A stretch of DNA of 64,000 bases from Brachionus rotundiformis (Eukaryota; Rotifera; Eurotatoria; Ploima; Brachionidae). The notes under the pieces are model-generated. The model was not told where the DNA came from, did not search any database, and was given only the letters and a program-made list of their open reading frames with translations. The stretch lies in contig JAESIW010000200.1 in NCBI GenBank assembly GCA_016802295.1, positions 4,457,155-4,521,154 of the forward strand. Reading direction: 5' to 3'. Numbering within the stretch: the stretch's first letter is position 1; every line of letters begins with the position of its first letter. Below, in pieces: positions 11,401-22,048 of the stretch. Position numbers and translations under genes: made by a program.

Positions 11401-13085
11401 ATAAACAATCATTTTTATTTAAATTATTGATTAAAGACTTACTAAAACTAATTTCTTAAAAAATGAATTTATTTGAGTTGATTTTTTATTACAAAAAAAA
11501 TCAGCGACAACATAAAGTATTTATACAATATGAAGATTACTATTATTAACGAAATTTATTAATATTTTTTCTTTCTATATAATTACAAGTTGAAGGAAAG
11601 AATAAGGCAGTAAGAGAACATAAAAATGAAAAAAATTCAATTAATTTTTTTTCAATTAGAGAGAGAGGAAGCTTGCAAAAAATCTAGATTCTAATTTTGT
11701 TGGAGGGTTTTTTAAATCCTTTTAGTAATTATGACACGATCTTTTCACAATTATCTCGCTTTTATGCTTATTTAAATGCATTTTAATTGCTAAAACCAAA
11801 AAAGGTGAAAAAACTTCCTTTTGAATTCTGAATGCTCATATCCGTTCACCTCTTGGGATTTTTAAATTAATTAATTAATTAAACAATTTTTGCTTATAAC
11901 TCAAATTTCTAATCAAAAATAGTCTGGTACAAATAATGTAAAATCTAATTTATCTTGTCAATTCTATCAATATTTCTTTCCATTTTTTCCAATTAATTTA
12001 TTTATCTCAACAATAACAATAGTAAAATACAAATATTAAAGCAATTCGATATTAATTTACTCAACTAGTTATTTTGTCAATGAATATTTGTAGAATTTAA
12101 AAAGCAGAAAATCATTCAATTTTGAATGGAAAAAAAATTACCTTCACTTGAAATGTCACCAAGTGATCCTACCAATTTACGCTGAACATCGGCATTTTGA
12201 TCGATAATTTCTGAACATTTTAGATAATTCGTCAAATTCGAATTGTACTAAAATAAAACAAAAATAAATATGAAAATAAAAATAATTTTATTTTAGTTAT
12301 ATTTATATTATTTTATTTACTTATTAATGTAAAAATTAAACAATTACATTTCTTTCAAAATATTTTAATTTATATATATTAAGAGATCCTAAAACACCAC
12401 TACGCAGTGACAGCGCTAATATTTAGTCTACTTAATTATTTATTATAATTGTGAATAAGATAAACTACCAGTGTCTTTGTAGATGTACTAGACTTCTATG
12501 CATCTAGCTATCATAGATGTCTTCCTAGTAAGATATCTCCGCAAGCTTGTCTTGCCGTAGCTTACCATTATCATTATTATTTTTATTAAATTTTTTGTTT
12601 AATAAACTAATAATTGATGATGATAATCCGTATCATATATTATTTAATTATGAGTATTAAAATGTACAAACATAAAATAAAATTTATGACTAAATTATTT
12701 CAGCGATATTGTCAATTTGAAATTTATTTACTTCCCAAAGTCTTCTTAGTTTGCAAAGTTTCCAAAAATGCTTCAAAAATATGGCATCTTTTAAGATGAA
12801 ATTTTCGAAAAATATATTATCATCTAACATTTTTAGTCTTTTTTTTTATATATTTCCAAATAATTCTATTTGTTTTTATACAAGTTTTAAATATCATGTA
12901 AAATTTAGTTTCACGAGATTTAGCTACATTCAATTTATCCTTCAGAGAGTAAAGCAAGTTTTTTTTGATCCTGAAAATCTGAAGTGATCACTTACGTTAT
13001 AGTTGTCGTAGAGATTTTCTAATTTTCTTTGCATCGAAGGAATTTCTTGTGAGTCTATTAATCGACCAATGCCATATCGTGCCAT
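8499..13085 (-). CDS. SPATA18: mitochondria-eating protein (MIEAP/SPATA18)
   Basis: MIEAP-family protein, known in mammals for mitochondrial quality control (family knowledge). Six exons join in phase, giving 525 residues (human about 538): 13085-12996, 12247-12142, 10133-9866, 9716-9621, 9564-8952 and 8903-8499. Residues 1-65 form a polar N-terminal part. About residues 66-100 are a Tyr/Pro-rich then Ala-rich low-complexity stretch. Residues 105-240 form a heptad-rich coiled coil, and 242-282 are Ser-Pro-Arg-Cys repeats. The conserved MIEAP C-terminal domain spans about 300-480, with the marks FNDLY, GPETLE, DLYD, REACRLAWEM, KYRRTYDSEY, APLV and KGEA. The tail is again rich in RSxSP. The start ATG at 13085 opens an exon ending in a GTAAGT donor. 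Introns 1 and 3 are long (748 bp and about 2.0 kb) and the others are 48-149 bp. Confidence 0.9.
10261..10402 (-). other. candidate alternative first exon of SPATA18, with in-frame TGA
   Basis: Inside SPATA18 intron 3. An ATG at 10402 opens a frame of 47 codons plus one base that ends at a good donor (CAG/GTAATA at 10260), in the phase required by the acceptor at 10134. The block is visibly less AT-rich than the flanking intron. One TGA (codon 27) interrupts the frame, so it may be a non-coding first exon, a decayed exon, or a transcript start using a later ATG. Confidence 0.4.
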
Positions 13086-15923
13086 CTTGGTTGTTTAAAA
13101 TAGAATTTATTTAAATTTACTTTATCTAAACTGATTTAAAAGTTTTAGTTTTTAAAATTTTTAAATGCGATGACCAGAAGTTTCTGAATGAGAAATTTTT
13201 TTTATTAAAAAACAATGGCAAATTCTTATTCAAATTAAACTTATTTATATGTAAAGACTCCCTATTGAGTAAATATACTTTAAGTTTTCACTCATAATTA
13301 AAACATTAAAAACATTAATAAAAAATTTAAATTTTACAAAATTTCATAACAGATCGTTATGCAATCTATTTAAAATACAATTCTTTATTGAATTTCTATT
13401 TCTCAATCTACCAAATGGTTTCCTCGGGCTAAACTTGATTTAAATACTGAGTTTGTAAACAAAAATGTTATAAGCTATTTAGCTAAAATTTTTCTAAATT
13501 TGACAATCAAATTAGCAAAATTTTACAAAAGAAGCATATAAATTGCTTTTACTAATTAGAGTATTTTGTATTGAATAACTTGAAATGTTTTCACTTTTCC
13601 CCAAAAGTTAAAAACAATTTACCGATTGCGTAAATCTCAGCTTTAATGTTTGATTTACAATATATATTTTGTACAATAAAAGTTGGTAGCTTGTTTCTAT
13701 GATATTTTTTAAAAAATTTAACAATAATCTTATTTTTTTAATTTACTATAAATGTTTCTCTTGACAAACATTAAACCATAATGATTTAATTTTAATCAGC
13801 TTTTGGCAATTTAGTTATTTGTTTCAAATCAAACACCTAGAAACAGAAATAGTAACAAAGTTTCCAGTTTTGAGTATTTTTTAGGGTTTTGAATCATGAA
13901 TTTTATTAAAACTTGGTAAATATTAACTTTAGCACATTTACATTTCTAATACAAAGTAACTTAGACGCTCAATTAAATTTTCATCACTATCCGCTTTTTA
14001 AATTCAAGCCTTTAATTTACATTAGTTACCAGTGGAAAACACGCAATAATTTACTATAGTTACAATTTTAAGCATAACTTAATTAATAGCTAATTTCTTA
14101 TGTAATTTTGATTGTTGATGTTTGATATTGACTCTAAAGAAAATTAATCTAAAAAACTTACTCAAATATTGCGTCTTATAAAGTATTAAATAAATAACTG
14201 TAATAAGTCCAGATAAAATTCTTATAAGTATAAATTGAACTTATTTATTATTAGACATTTAGATTAAAGATACAGTTTTGCTATGTGTTTAATACTTTTA
14301 TTTTAAAATGTAATATTAATAAAAACATTTGAACACAAGTTTTTGAATATTCTAAATTTAAAATCAAATATTGATTTGATAAATTTGATAGCCTATTAAT
14401 TATTTTGCTTCTTTTTTGAAAGCATTTTCTACTTTTAGAAATGATTGAATTGGCTCAAATAATGTTCAAGTCTAATTTATATCCCTAAATTGCTTCACTA
14501 CCAAAGCGTTACCTGAAGTTTTTTTAGCATAAAATTACATCAACATTTTAATCTGAAAACTTTAAATAAAATCGTGAAAATAAACAAAATATATATTTTT
14601 TTAAATAAAAAGGTATTAGCCAATCTCCTAATTTGATAATAAATTTTGTTTTTAACATTAATTTTTTGTTTTTATTTTAAATTTAAATTGCTTTAACTAA
14701 AATTTAATTAATAATTAATTTCAATTCACGGAATTGTTTATTAAGAATGTAAAAAATGACTATACTGGCACCTCTTTTATAATAAACATAAAAGTTTAAG
14801 AGAATAAAAACTATTATGTAACGCCTCAATTCTTGGCATATCTAATGTTCTCATGCAAAATTCTAATTATTAATTTAATTAAATACTTAACAACGAAATT
14901 TAATTTATTTCAAATTGCTTTTAATTTTATCCAATTTTTACGAGATTTTAAACACATACTAATTCTGTTGCTAAAATAACATTGCTGTCAAAATACAAAA
15001 AAGTGAAATATATATGGGGAGTTCCAGATACCAATTTCGAAATTTGATTATATTAAAAAATAGTTTGATTTCATTTTAGTTTTGTTAAATTTACTCAAGT
15101 GATTTAAATTTACGTTCGAAAAAAAACCAAATTAATAAGCTGTATAAGTTAACAATACTTATTTGTGGTTTATATAAATGAATCAAAATCTTGTATGACT
15201 AAAAGGCTTCATTAATTTAATATTTTTTTGTACTTTTCTTTTAAAAATTTGAAAATCATTTAAAATTCAAATATTCTTACAAAACAAATCAAAAAAGTAT
15301 TTGGAATTGAAAAGAAATTTATAAATTGTTAGTTAAGATTTAAAATTTAAAAATTAAATATCGGACTCTATTTTAATTAAAAGAAATAATTTTTTTATGG
15401 ACTTTGAAGCCTTAATTTATGCGAAACCAAGTAAATATTTGTGAAAATAAACTGGCATCTTGAAAATTTTCAAAAGGAGAATTAGAATAGTTAACGCTAT
15501 GGTAACACTCAGTTTTTTTTTCTAAAATCTAATTCGTTTATAATTTGCATAACATTAATTAATATTTACATAAAAAATTATCTAGTTCCAAAAGATATTA
15601 TACTTTAGGTAATAATTCGAAATATCCTTCTAATTTTAAATTATTACCAAAAATCAAAAGCCAGTCAGTAAATCTTTTTTACATATTTAATTCTTTTTCA
15701 ATATATATATATTTAAAAAGTTGAATAAAAAAAAACATTTTTTTTCAAATAGACCAATTTTATATGACTTAAGATAAAACTAATTGGTTTTGAACAAGAG
15801 ATGCTTTTTTAAAAAGTTACACAGTGTTTTAAAATATTTGTTTTTATTAAAAAATTACAAATAAAATACATTCTTAATTCTAAATTTCTGTTTTAAATTC
15901 TGTTTGAAATATTTTTCAAAAAA
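13086..15923. other. intergenic, no gene seen
   Basis: About 2.8 kb of A+T-rich sequence between the 5' end of SPATA18 and the 3' end of the next gene, both on the minus strand. No exon-like frames or inverted repeats were recognised. Confidence 0.5.
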
Positions 15924-16676
15924 TTACAATGTCGGAAAAATGCTTTGTGACTCTGACAATTTCGATAAAGATAACAATGTTGAAGTGTCTTTGCTTGTTT
16001 CCACTTTCTTGCTATTTCCTGATTGCAACAATGCGTCATTTGATAAATTCTCTTTAACTATTTTTTCATTAATTGAAATAGGTTTTTTTGATATAACATT
16101 ATCATTAAATATGCTCAAAATAACATTTCCTCTTGATGACCGTTTTTCCAAATTACTTGAATTTGGTCTAAGCTCCAAATCAAGATTAATTTTGTCCAGC
16201 ATAATAGGTGTAAGCCTTGTTTTGAAGTCGTTTTCCATTCGGAAATCACCAGTTGACTTTGAACGTGGCATTTTAAAAGGGTTCTCATTGAATGTCAATG
16301 CTGAATCAGTCGAATACTTTTTCATTCTGATTTTTTCAAAATCAATTTCGAATATTTCGTTTTCTTTAACTTCTATTAATTTTTTAACTGATTGTGATTT
16401 CAGCAAGTTATTTTGAAGATTGTTATTCAAATATTTTTTATGCTGTTCCCTTTCTTTAGCTTTCAGCTCTATCTCTTTTATTTCATGTTCAAGAGAAAGT
16501 TTTCGTATTTCTCTATCATATTTTCTCAACGAATAAGCTTTTTTTTTATCAATTTCCTTGATAGTATTTTCTAAAATTTTCTCTTCCAGCTTGTTCAGGT
16601 TTATAACTCTGTCTGAATATTCACTTGGTTCAAACTTACGTAAACCATTATTTATTCGATTTTTTGAAAGACTCAT
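15924..16676 (-). CDS. coiled-coil protein of unknown function
   Basis: Single-exon 250-residue protein, start ATG at 16676. I do not recognise a family. Residues about 28-80 are a highly charged Lys/Glu heptad region, likely a coiled coil or long helix (LEEKILENTIKEIDKKKAYS and onward). About 110-160 contain basic Ser-rich motifs such as RSKSTGDF that resemble phosphorylation sites. The C-terminal 90 residues are polar and Ser-rich. No signal peptide or membrane segment is present. The base composition is more balanced than the flanks, supporting a real gene. Confidence 0.65.
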   Translation of the reverse strand: MSLSKNRINNGLRKFEPSEYSDRVINLNKLEEKILENTIKEIDKKKAYSLRKYDREIRKLSLEHEIKEIELKAKEREQHKKYLNNNLQNNLLKSQSVKKLIEVKENEIFEIDFEKIRMKKYSTDSALTFNENPFKMPRSKSTGDFRMENDFKTRLTPIMLDKINLDLELRPNSSNLEKRSSRGNVILSIFNDNVISKKPISINEKIVKENLSNDALLQSGNSKKVETSKDTSTLLSLSKLSESQSIFPTL

Positions 16677-17628
16677 TTGCTTTATATTTAAATCAGATGA
16701 TTGATATAGACTAAAAATTTTAAATATTCTTATTAAATATCTTCTGATATGTCATGAATTTTAAATTAACATTGTTGAGAATAAAAAATCTTAAAAAAAA
16801 TTTATATTTATTTTTTGACGAAAAAATTAAGATAAATTAAAAACAAGATAAGTTCACATGAATATGCTTTAAAATCTTAACATTTTAGGTCTACAGAATT
16901 CTAAGCAAAATAATAATGATACCAGTCATATATTTGAGAGAGTTTTAATTATCATTTATTGCTAGATTAAAAAAAATAAAAGTTATAAAATTTTAGACAA
17001 AAGCTACCTAAAGCAATTCATCTTATTAACACAATAAAGCATTTGTTTCAAATTAACTTAAAAAGTCTAATAAACGATAAATGAAATAAATTTAATCTTT
17101 AGCACGAATAGTCTTTGTAAAGAAAGAACAAAAATTTGTATATTAATTCATTTTAGATAAGAAAAATCATAATTAATAGCTTTCACCTGTATCCTTTACT
17201 AATTGTTTATACCTTTTTAATGAAATAAAATTTTCAAAGATTTATAAAAATTTAATTAAAGTTTGAATTAATAAATGTTATTTAAGGTATGAGATTATTT
17301 TTGAAACTAGACAATTGGATTAATTTTTTACGTAATTAAATATTAATACTGTGATATCTAATTACTAATTCAAATGTTCATTTTTCATTTAATCTGGTAA
17401 GCAAATTTTATGATCACTTTATTTGAGAATCGTGTCAGTAAAATAGCATAGAATTATTTTTTTATAAATTAAAAAATTTTCTGAGCTTCGAATTGTTTTT
17501 TTTAAATCAGACTGATAAATCAAAAAAACAAAAATATCATTTCTAGATTCTGTAAACACCTAGATATGTTCATAGAATTATCATTTAGTAAAAATTTTAA
17601 CAACAATTTTTAAATTTTTGCTCAAATT
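16677..17628. other. intergenic, no gene seen
   Basis: A+T-rich spacer between two minus-strand genes. No open frame or repeat was recognised. Confidence 0.6.
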
Positions 17629-19982
17629 TTATTTCTTACAAGCAACCAAATATTTAAAAGTACAAGTTTTCAACCTTTCTTCATAAAGTGTTGATTTTGG
17701 ACACGTGAAATATTCTATGCGTCTATATCGAGTTTGCGAATTAGAACAACGATAATATCGTGTACAACTTGAAGTATAATCAGGATAGAATCCATCACCG
17801 TTCCAACATTGAGCTCTATTAGAAATATTCTTTCTGGTACTCAAAGGCTTTGGAAGTCGGTATTTGACGTCCGAGAATAATTCATTCTTAACGCTGTTAA
17901 TTAGAAAATATCTTCCCTTTAAATAATTAAAAAACTCAAGGGTATACTTGTATTTATTTAAGACAGTTTTAAAACCTTATTGCAAAATGTTCCACTGTAA
18001 TCATCCAAGCTAAGATCCCAAAACATCACACCAGACAAATGATTATATTTCACATATTTAGTCTATACGATAAATATAAGTTGAAGAAAATAAATTTAGA
18101 TTTACTTTATGAATAAGACTTTGTTGATCTTCGTAGCCAATCCAATCATTTCCTTTATAAAGAATCGGAACCCTTTTTTGGTTATCCCATATACGAGTCC
18201 AACCATAGGAATTTATTAGTTGGCATATTTCAAAATATCCTATCATTCCTGCTGATTTTGAGTACTAGATTTTAGAATAAAAAAATTTATTTCACGGTTT
18301 AGGTTTTTAGATAAGAAAAAGTAAAAATAACCTGTCCTGATATTCCTGATTCGACCGATATACTTTGTGATTTTATGAATGGAAAATATTTCTTTCTAAA
18401 TGTTCTTCCATAGAGAGCCATTCCGAGAACTAATTTTGATCTAGGAACACCATAATTAAGCATTCCTTTGACCAAACTATTAACATCATAATTTGAATCT
18501 CCAAATAATGGTGAATGATGACGAATATTTGACTCCCAGGGACCATGAATATCCTATTTAGTTAAAATTCAATTTTGGGAAAATTTTTAGAATAATTTAA
18601 GCTTACATATCCGATTAAATTTATAAAATCAACATTGCTAAAAATGAAAAATATATAATTATCTTTTTTAGACAAAAAAATACAACTAAATAACTTGATA
18701 ATTTGGACAGCTTTCTGACGATTTTTTGGCAAGTTCTTTTTAGATGGTATTGTAATAGATAGAATCAATTTATCTTTTGAAATTGCATTTTTTAACTCAT
18801 GAATAAAATCTCCCAAAAGATCTTTGAAATTCTCAATATTATCCAAATAATCAAGATGTTTGTTTGCAAAACAATCAACTAATTGTTCATAATTACACGA
18901 TTTTACTCGATTATCAAAAAGCAAATTAGCAGGACATGACATAGAAACTACATTTTCCCATCTAGTTCCAACATGCCAACAAGAGTAAAATTCTCTACAG
19001 CCTGTTTGGTAATTTGGATACAAACCATTGTTAGGACATTTAAAAGAAACATTTGAATTAGATTCAAATATGTAATTTGAGACCGGTCTCGTATTTTGAT
19101 AAGTACCGGTTGAAACCTTCCAATTTTTGGTAGATGTTGTAGGAATTGTTGTTTTTGAAAAATAAAATGGTTGATAATATTGAAAAGATGCATGTTTGTA
19201 ACCAATACTTATATCTGAACATCCGTAAAATTCCTCTTGAGAACCACAGCCAAGACAAGATTTTCCAGTAATAGGATTAGTTCCCCAGCTATTTCCTGTA
19301 TGGTATTTCCACTATGAAAAATATTAAAAACCTATAAAAATCAAAGCTAAATTTAAATCTCTTCACTTGAAAAACACATCGATGACAGGTTAGTCCTGCT
19401 GGGAGCATAAGCTTATAAGTATAAAAAGATCCCATTCCGGGAGAAGCTAACATTTTTGAATTTCCAAATTGGTCTCTTAATAAATTTAGGTTTAGGCAAT
19501 CTTGATTTGCATCTTTTCCTTGTCCTATCAAGTGATCTGCGTTACAGATTCGAAACTCAAACCATCCTAAGTGATTTGCAGTTAACTATGCCAAACAAAA
19601 TAAGAATTCTAAAAAATCATTAACATATATTACTTCAACTCTGACATTAATAATTTCACCCTGAGAATAATTTCTTACAACAAAACCTGTGTATTTTTGG
19701 CCGCCAAATTCAAAATTTCTAGGTCCTGAATAACTATCTCCGCATATTCCACATTTACCTCCTTAATTAAAAAATATGATTATGAATTATCAATTTCTTG
19801 GTACCATTTAAATTCCATTGAGTTTCTTTACCACCACAAAACATTTGGTTATCAGTAAACTCTGCTTTACATCCTTTAGGAAATTCTCGCCAACAAGAAG
19901 ATCTAGCTGGTGGGTCTATCAAACGACCATGACTATTAATACGCAATATTCTAATAAATATCAGCAAAAAAATATAAAACAT
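17629..19982 (-). CDS. secreted LPMO (AA15-like) - CBM14 - GH18 C-terminal half - CBM14 fusion
   Basis: Secreted chitin-active multidomain protein, 642 residues. Nine exons in phase: 19982-19805, 19761-19634, 19585-19367, 19311-18695, 18637-18607, 18553-18332, 18264-18106, 18062-17976 and 17916-17629. A signal peptide of about 17 residues is followed at once by HGRLIDPPARSSCW, giving the N-terminal His of the LPMO copper brace. The second His is in NHLGW, and the domain ends near residue 213 after CVFQWKYHTGNSWG. After a Thr-rich linker comes a six-Cys CBM14 (about 267-322). The protein then enters a GH18 barrel halfway through: FINLIGYDIHGPW, KLVLGMALYGRTF, GMIGYFEIC and GVMFWDLSLDD match strands 6-8 of chitinases. 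A second CBM14 (about 583-640) ends the protein. The first half of the barrel, including the catalytic DxDxE, is absent. LPMO activity is plausible; chitinase activity is not expected from this chain alone. Confidence 0.85.
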
Positions 19983-20094
19983 TATTCTGATTTGGAATTT
20001 TTTTGTTACAGCACACACAAAAAAAAGATTTTATAAAAGAATATTAGTTGATTAAATTTTTATTTAAATTAATAAAAGTTCATAAGAAGAAACT

Positions 20095-21028
20095 TTAGTA
20101 GTGCTTTTTCTCATCAAAATTCAAATCTTAAAAAAAGTATTAATGTCAATTTGATTTTTTGAGATAATATTATTACCGATTCCGTCAAAGCCATATTTTT
20201 TCATTAAGTTTAAAGCTGAATTAATAAAATTAAGTCGTTTCGACCTGTCATAAATAAATCGTTTTAATTCTCCATTAAGATCAAAACCTAAAGGATTATT
20301 AATTAATTATCTCTCTCTTCAAGTTTAGATTAAATTAAAATATACTTCCTATTGATAGTAACACACTTAATTTAGGATTTATGCGTTTCAAGTTATTGAT
20401 TCGCGAATAAAGTCCTGTGTTATGTTCAAAAGTTTCTTCCAAATAAGGTTCTGAAGGCACAAGCTTATCGAACCTTATTTTAGCAAAGGCGTAATTTAAA
20501 TGTGTACAAAGATTTGGATCTATCTGTTCAGGTTCCAATTTAGCTCCATTTCTGTTACGTGACCATGATGTATAATAACAAACAACTAAATAATATATTT
20601 TATTAACATTTATTGCTTTAATGTATTAAATTTTAAAAATATTGAATTATATCATTTATGATAAGTTTATTTTTTCAGTGATCTTAAATCTTTAGAAATT
20701 AAAATTAAATTAAATTTGAAAAAAAATCTACAATGAATTTTTTAATTTATTGAAAAAATATTACTTTTAGACTAAATCATACCTTTTTTGTTTATAGTAT
20801 ATTGGTTAATAACTGACCTTTTTTTAACAAGACCTTAATTTTTATAATATTATAAAATTCGGCTAGTAATAGATTTAAAGAATTCACTTGAGTTGAAATT
20901 GTCAATTTGAAAATATGCGGTGTTGCGTCTTCCTTAAATAAGTTAACTTTAATTTATGAATTTTGAACAGGAAAAATACTTATTTGAAATTGTATTATAA
21001 TAAGAATCAAATAGAAATTTTGTTTCAT
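20095..21028 (-). CDS. truncated GH18 chitinase-like protein (N-terminal half only)
   Basis: Four exons join in phase: 21028-20980, 20585-20346, 20287-20177 and 20126-20095, 143 residues. Exon 1 encodes a signal peptide (MKQNFYLILIII). The mature part starts IVCYYTSWSRNR and continues with IDPNLCTHLNYAFAKI and LSVLLSIGS, as in insect-type GH18 chitinases. It reaches KYGFDGI, the point where DGxDxDWE should follow. The best continuation is a 32-bp last exon reading DLNFDEKKHY then stop, so the catalytic Glu position holds Asp and the protein ends there. The gene lies directly upstream, on the same strand, of the LPMO fusion that carries the missing C-terminal half. Exons 1-3 are well supported; exon 4 is the weakest part of the model. 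Confidence 0.7.
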
Positions 21029-21259
21029 TTTAGCTGCAATGATAGTAATGATTTAGAATTATGAGAATTTAAGTAATATTTTTGATTAAACTTTTAGAGT
21101 TTTTTGAATTTTCTTGACTTAATATTAATGAAATATTTTAGATCATTTTGAAGAGCTCGGTATAAAAAGTTATTATGATAAAATTTTATTCAAAAGTAAA
21201 TTTTTAAATGATATTAAGCTCAGTGAAAATATTGAATTTTTTAATCAAAATTGATCAAA

Positions 21260-21745
21260 TCAAAATTTTATAAACTGAATATGCAATAAAGTATCTATTA
21301 AATTATCATTGCCTGTTATTTTCTGATATTTTAAAAAAATTTGGGTTTTAATAAAATATTTGGTAATCAATGATTTTATTTGAAACTGTAACTGCAGGTT
21401 CTCGGGCCCGAAGAACTCCTCATTGTCTTCCTTCCGCTGGGGAAGTCTTAGTTCGGCTTCCATTTTGCGGCGTCTCACCCCGCACACCCGATTAACTTCG
21501 AATTTGAGTCTTGAGCCATGAAAGACCATGCCCGTCCAGTCGAGCATGGCCTCATTATCTTCTAGGCGGGTGAGTGCCACAAATGCGTGTCCCGGCTCCA
21601 TCCGGTTGTTCGACACGAGGTGGCATACCAATATTTGCGAGAGCCCTTCCTCGCGGGCCCTATCGTTGAGCCGGGTCTTTAACGAGTCCCGACTATTTAC
21701 TACACTTGGCACGTTTTTGATAATCAAGTCATATATCAATTCCAT
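21260..21745 (-). CDS. RRM-like ORF downstream of gypsy pol (ORF3 position)
   Basis: 161-codon frame starting at ATG 21745. The first about 115 codons are GC-richer than the neighbourhood and match the retroelement in composition. They fit an RNA-recognition-motif fold: LIIKNVP like RNP2, GHAFVAL like RNP1, and NEAMLDWTGMVFHGSRLKFEV like helix 2 and strand 4. From about 21393 downward the sequence turns abruptly AT-rich and the remaining codons look random, so the natural 3' end is probably lost. A pyrimidine tract and AG lie just upstream of the ATG on this strand, so a spliced subgenomic message is possible. It occupies the place of env in gypsy elements. It could instead be a host gene captured or interrupted by the insertion. 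Confidence 0.5.
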   Translation of the reverse strand: MELIYDLIIKNVPSVVNSRDSLKTRLNDRAREEGLSQILVCHLVSNNRMEPGHAFVALTRLEDNEAMLDWTGMVFHGSRLKFEVNRVCGVRRRKMEAELRLPQRKEDNEEFFGPENLQLQFQIKSLITKYFIKTQIFLKYQKITGNDNLIDTLLHIQFIKF

Positions 21746-22048
21746 GACTTAAGTTGCTAAAAATAAAATAAACAAGTAGTGTTTGTAACTTTAATTGTTA
21801 AAAAAAAAAATTTTCTTGTTTGACTCGTGCTTCTTGCACAACTAAACACTCCTGGAATAGTGTAAATAATTTGTCTTGTTTCATTTGACTTAACTGTATT
21901 TTAACTGTCTAAACTGTGAGATGTGTTTAACTGTAATTTCTGGACTAAATTCATAAGATAAATATTTGGACTTCCATTAAACGAAACAAATAAAAATAAA
22001 AAATAAATAAATAAAAAATAGTTTGTGTAAAAAAGGTTAAATAGAGTT

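Noticed and set aside
12614..12987. Two overlapping plus-strand ORFs
   Set aside because: They lie inside SPATA18 intron 1 and have low-complexity AT-driven composition.
19767..20036. One continuous gene from chitinase half into LPMO exon 1
   Set aside because: The only acceptor before the LPMO ATG (CAG/AATAATG) gives a stop in the required phase, and the LPMO has its own signal peptide.
21753..22048. 3' LTR of the gypsy element in the spacer after pol
   Set aside because: Compared with 27209-27337 on the same strand; no similarity.
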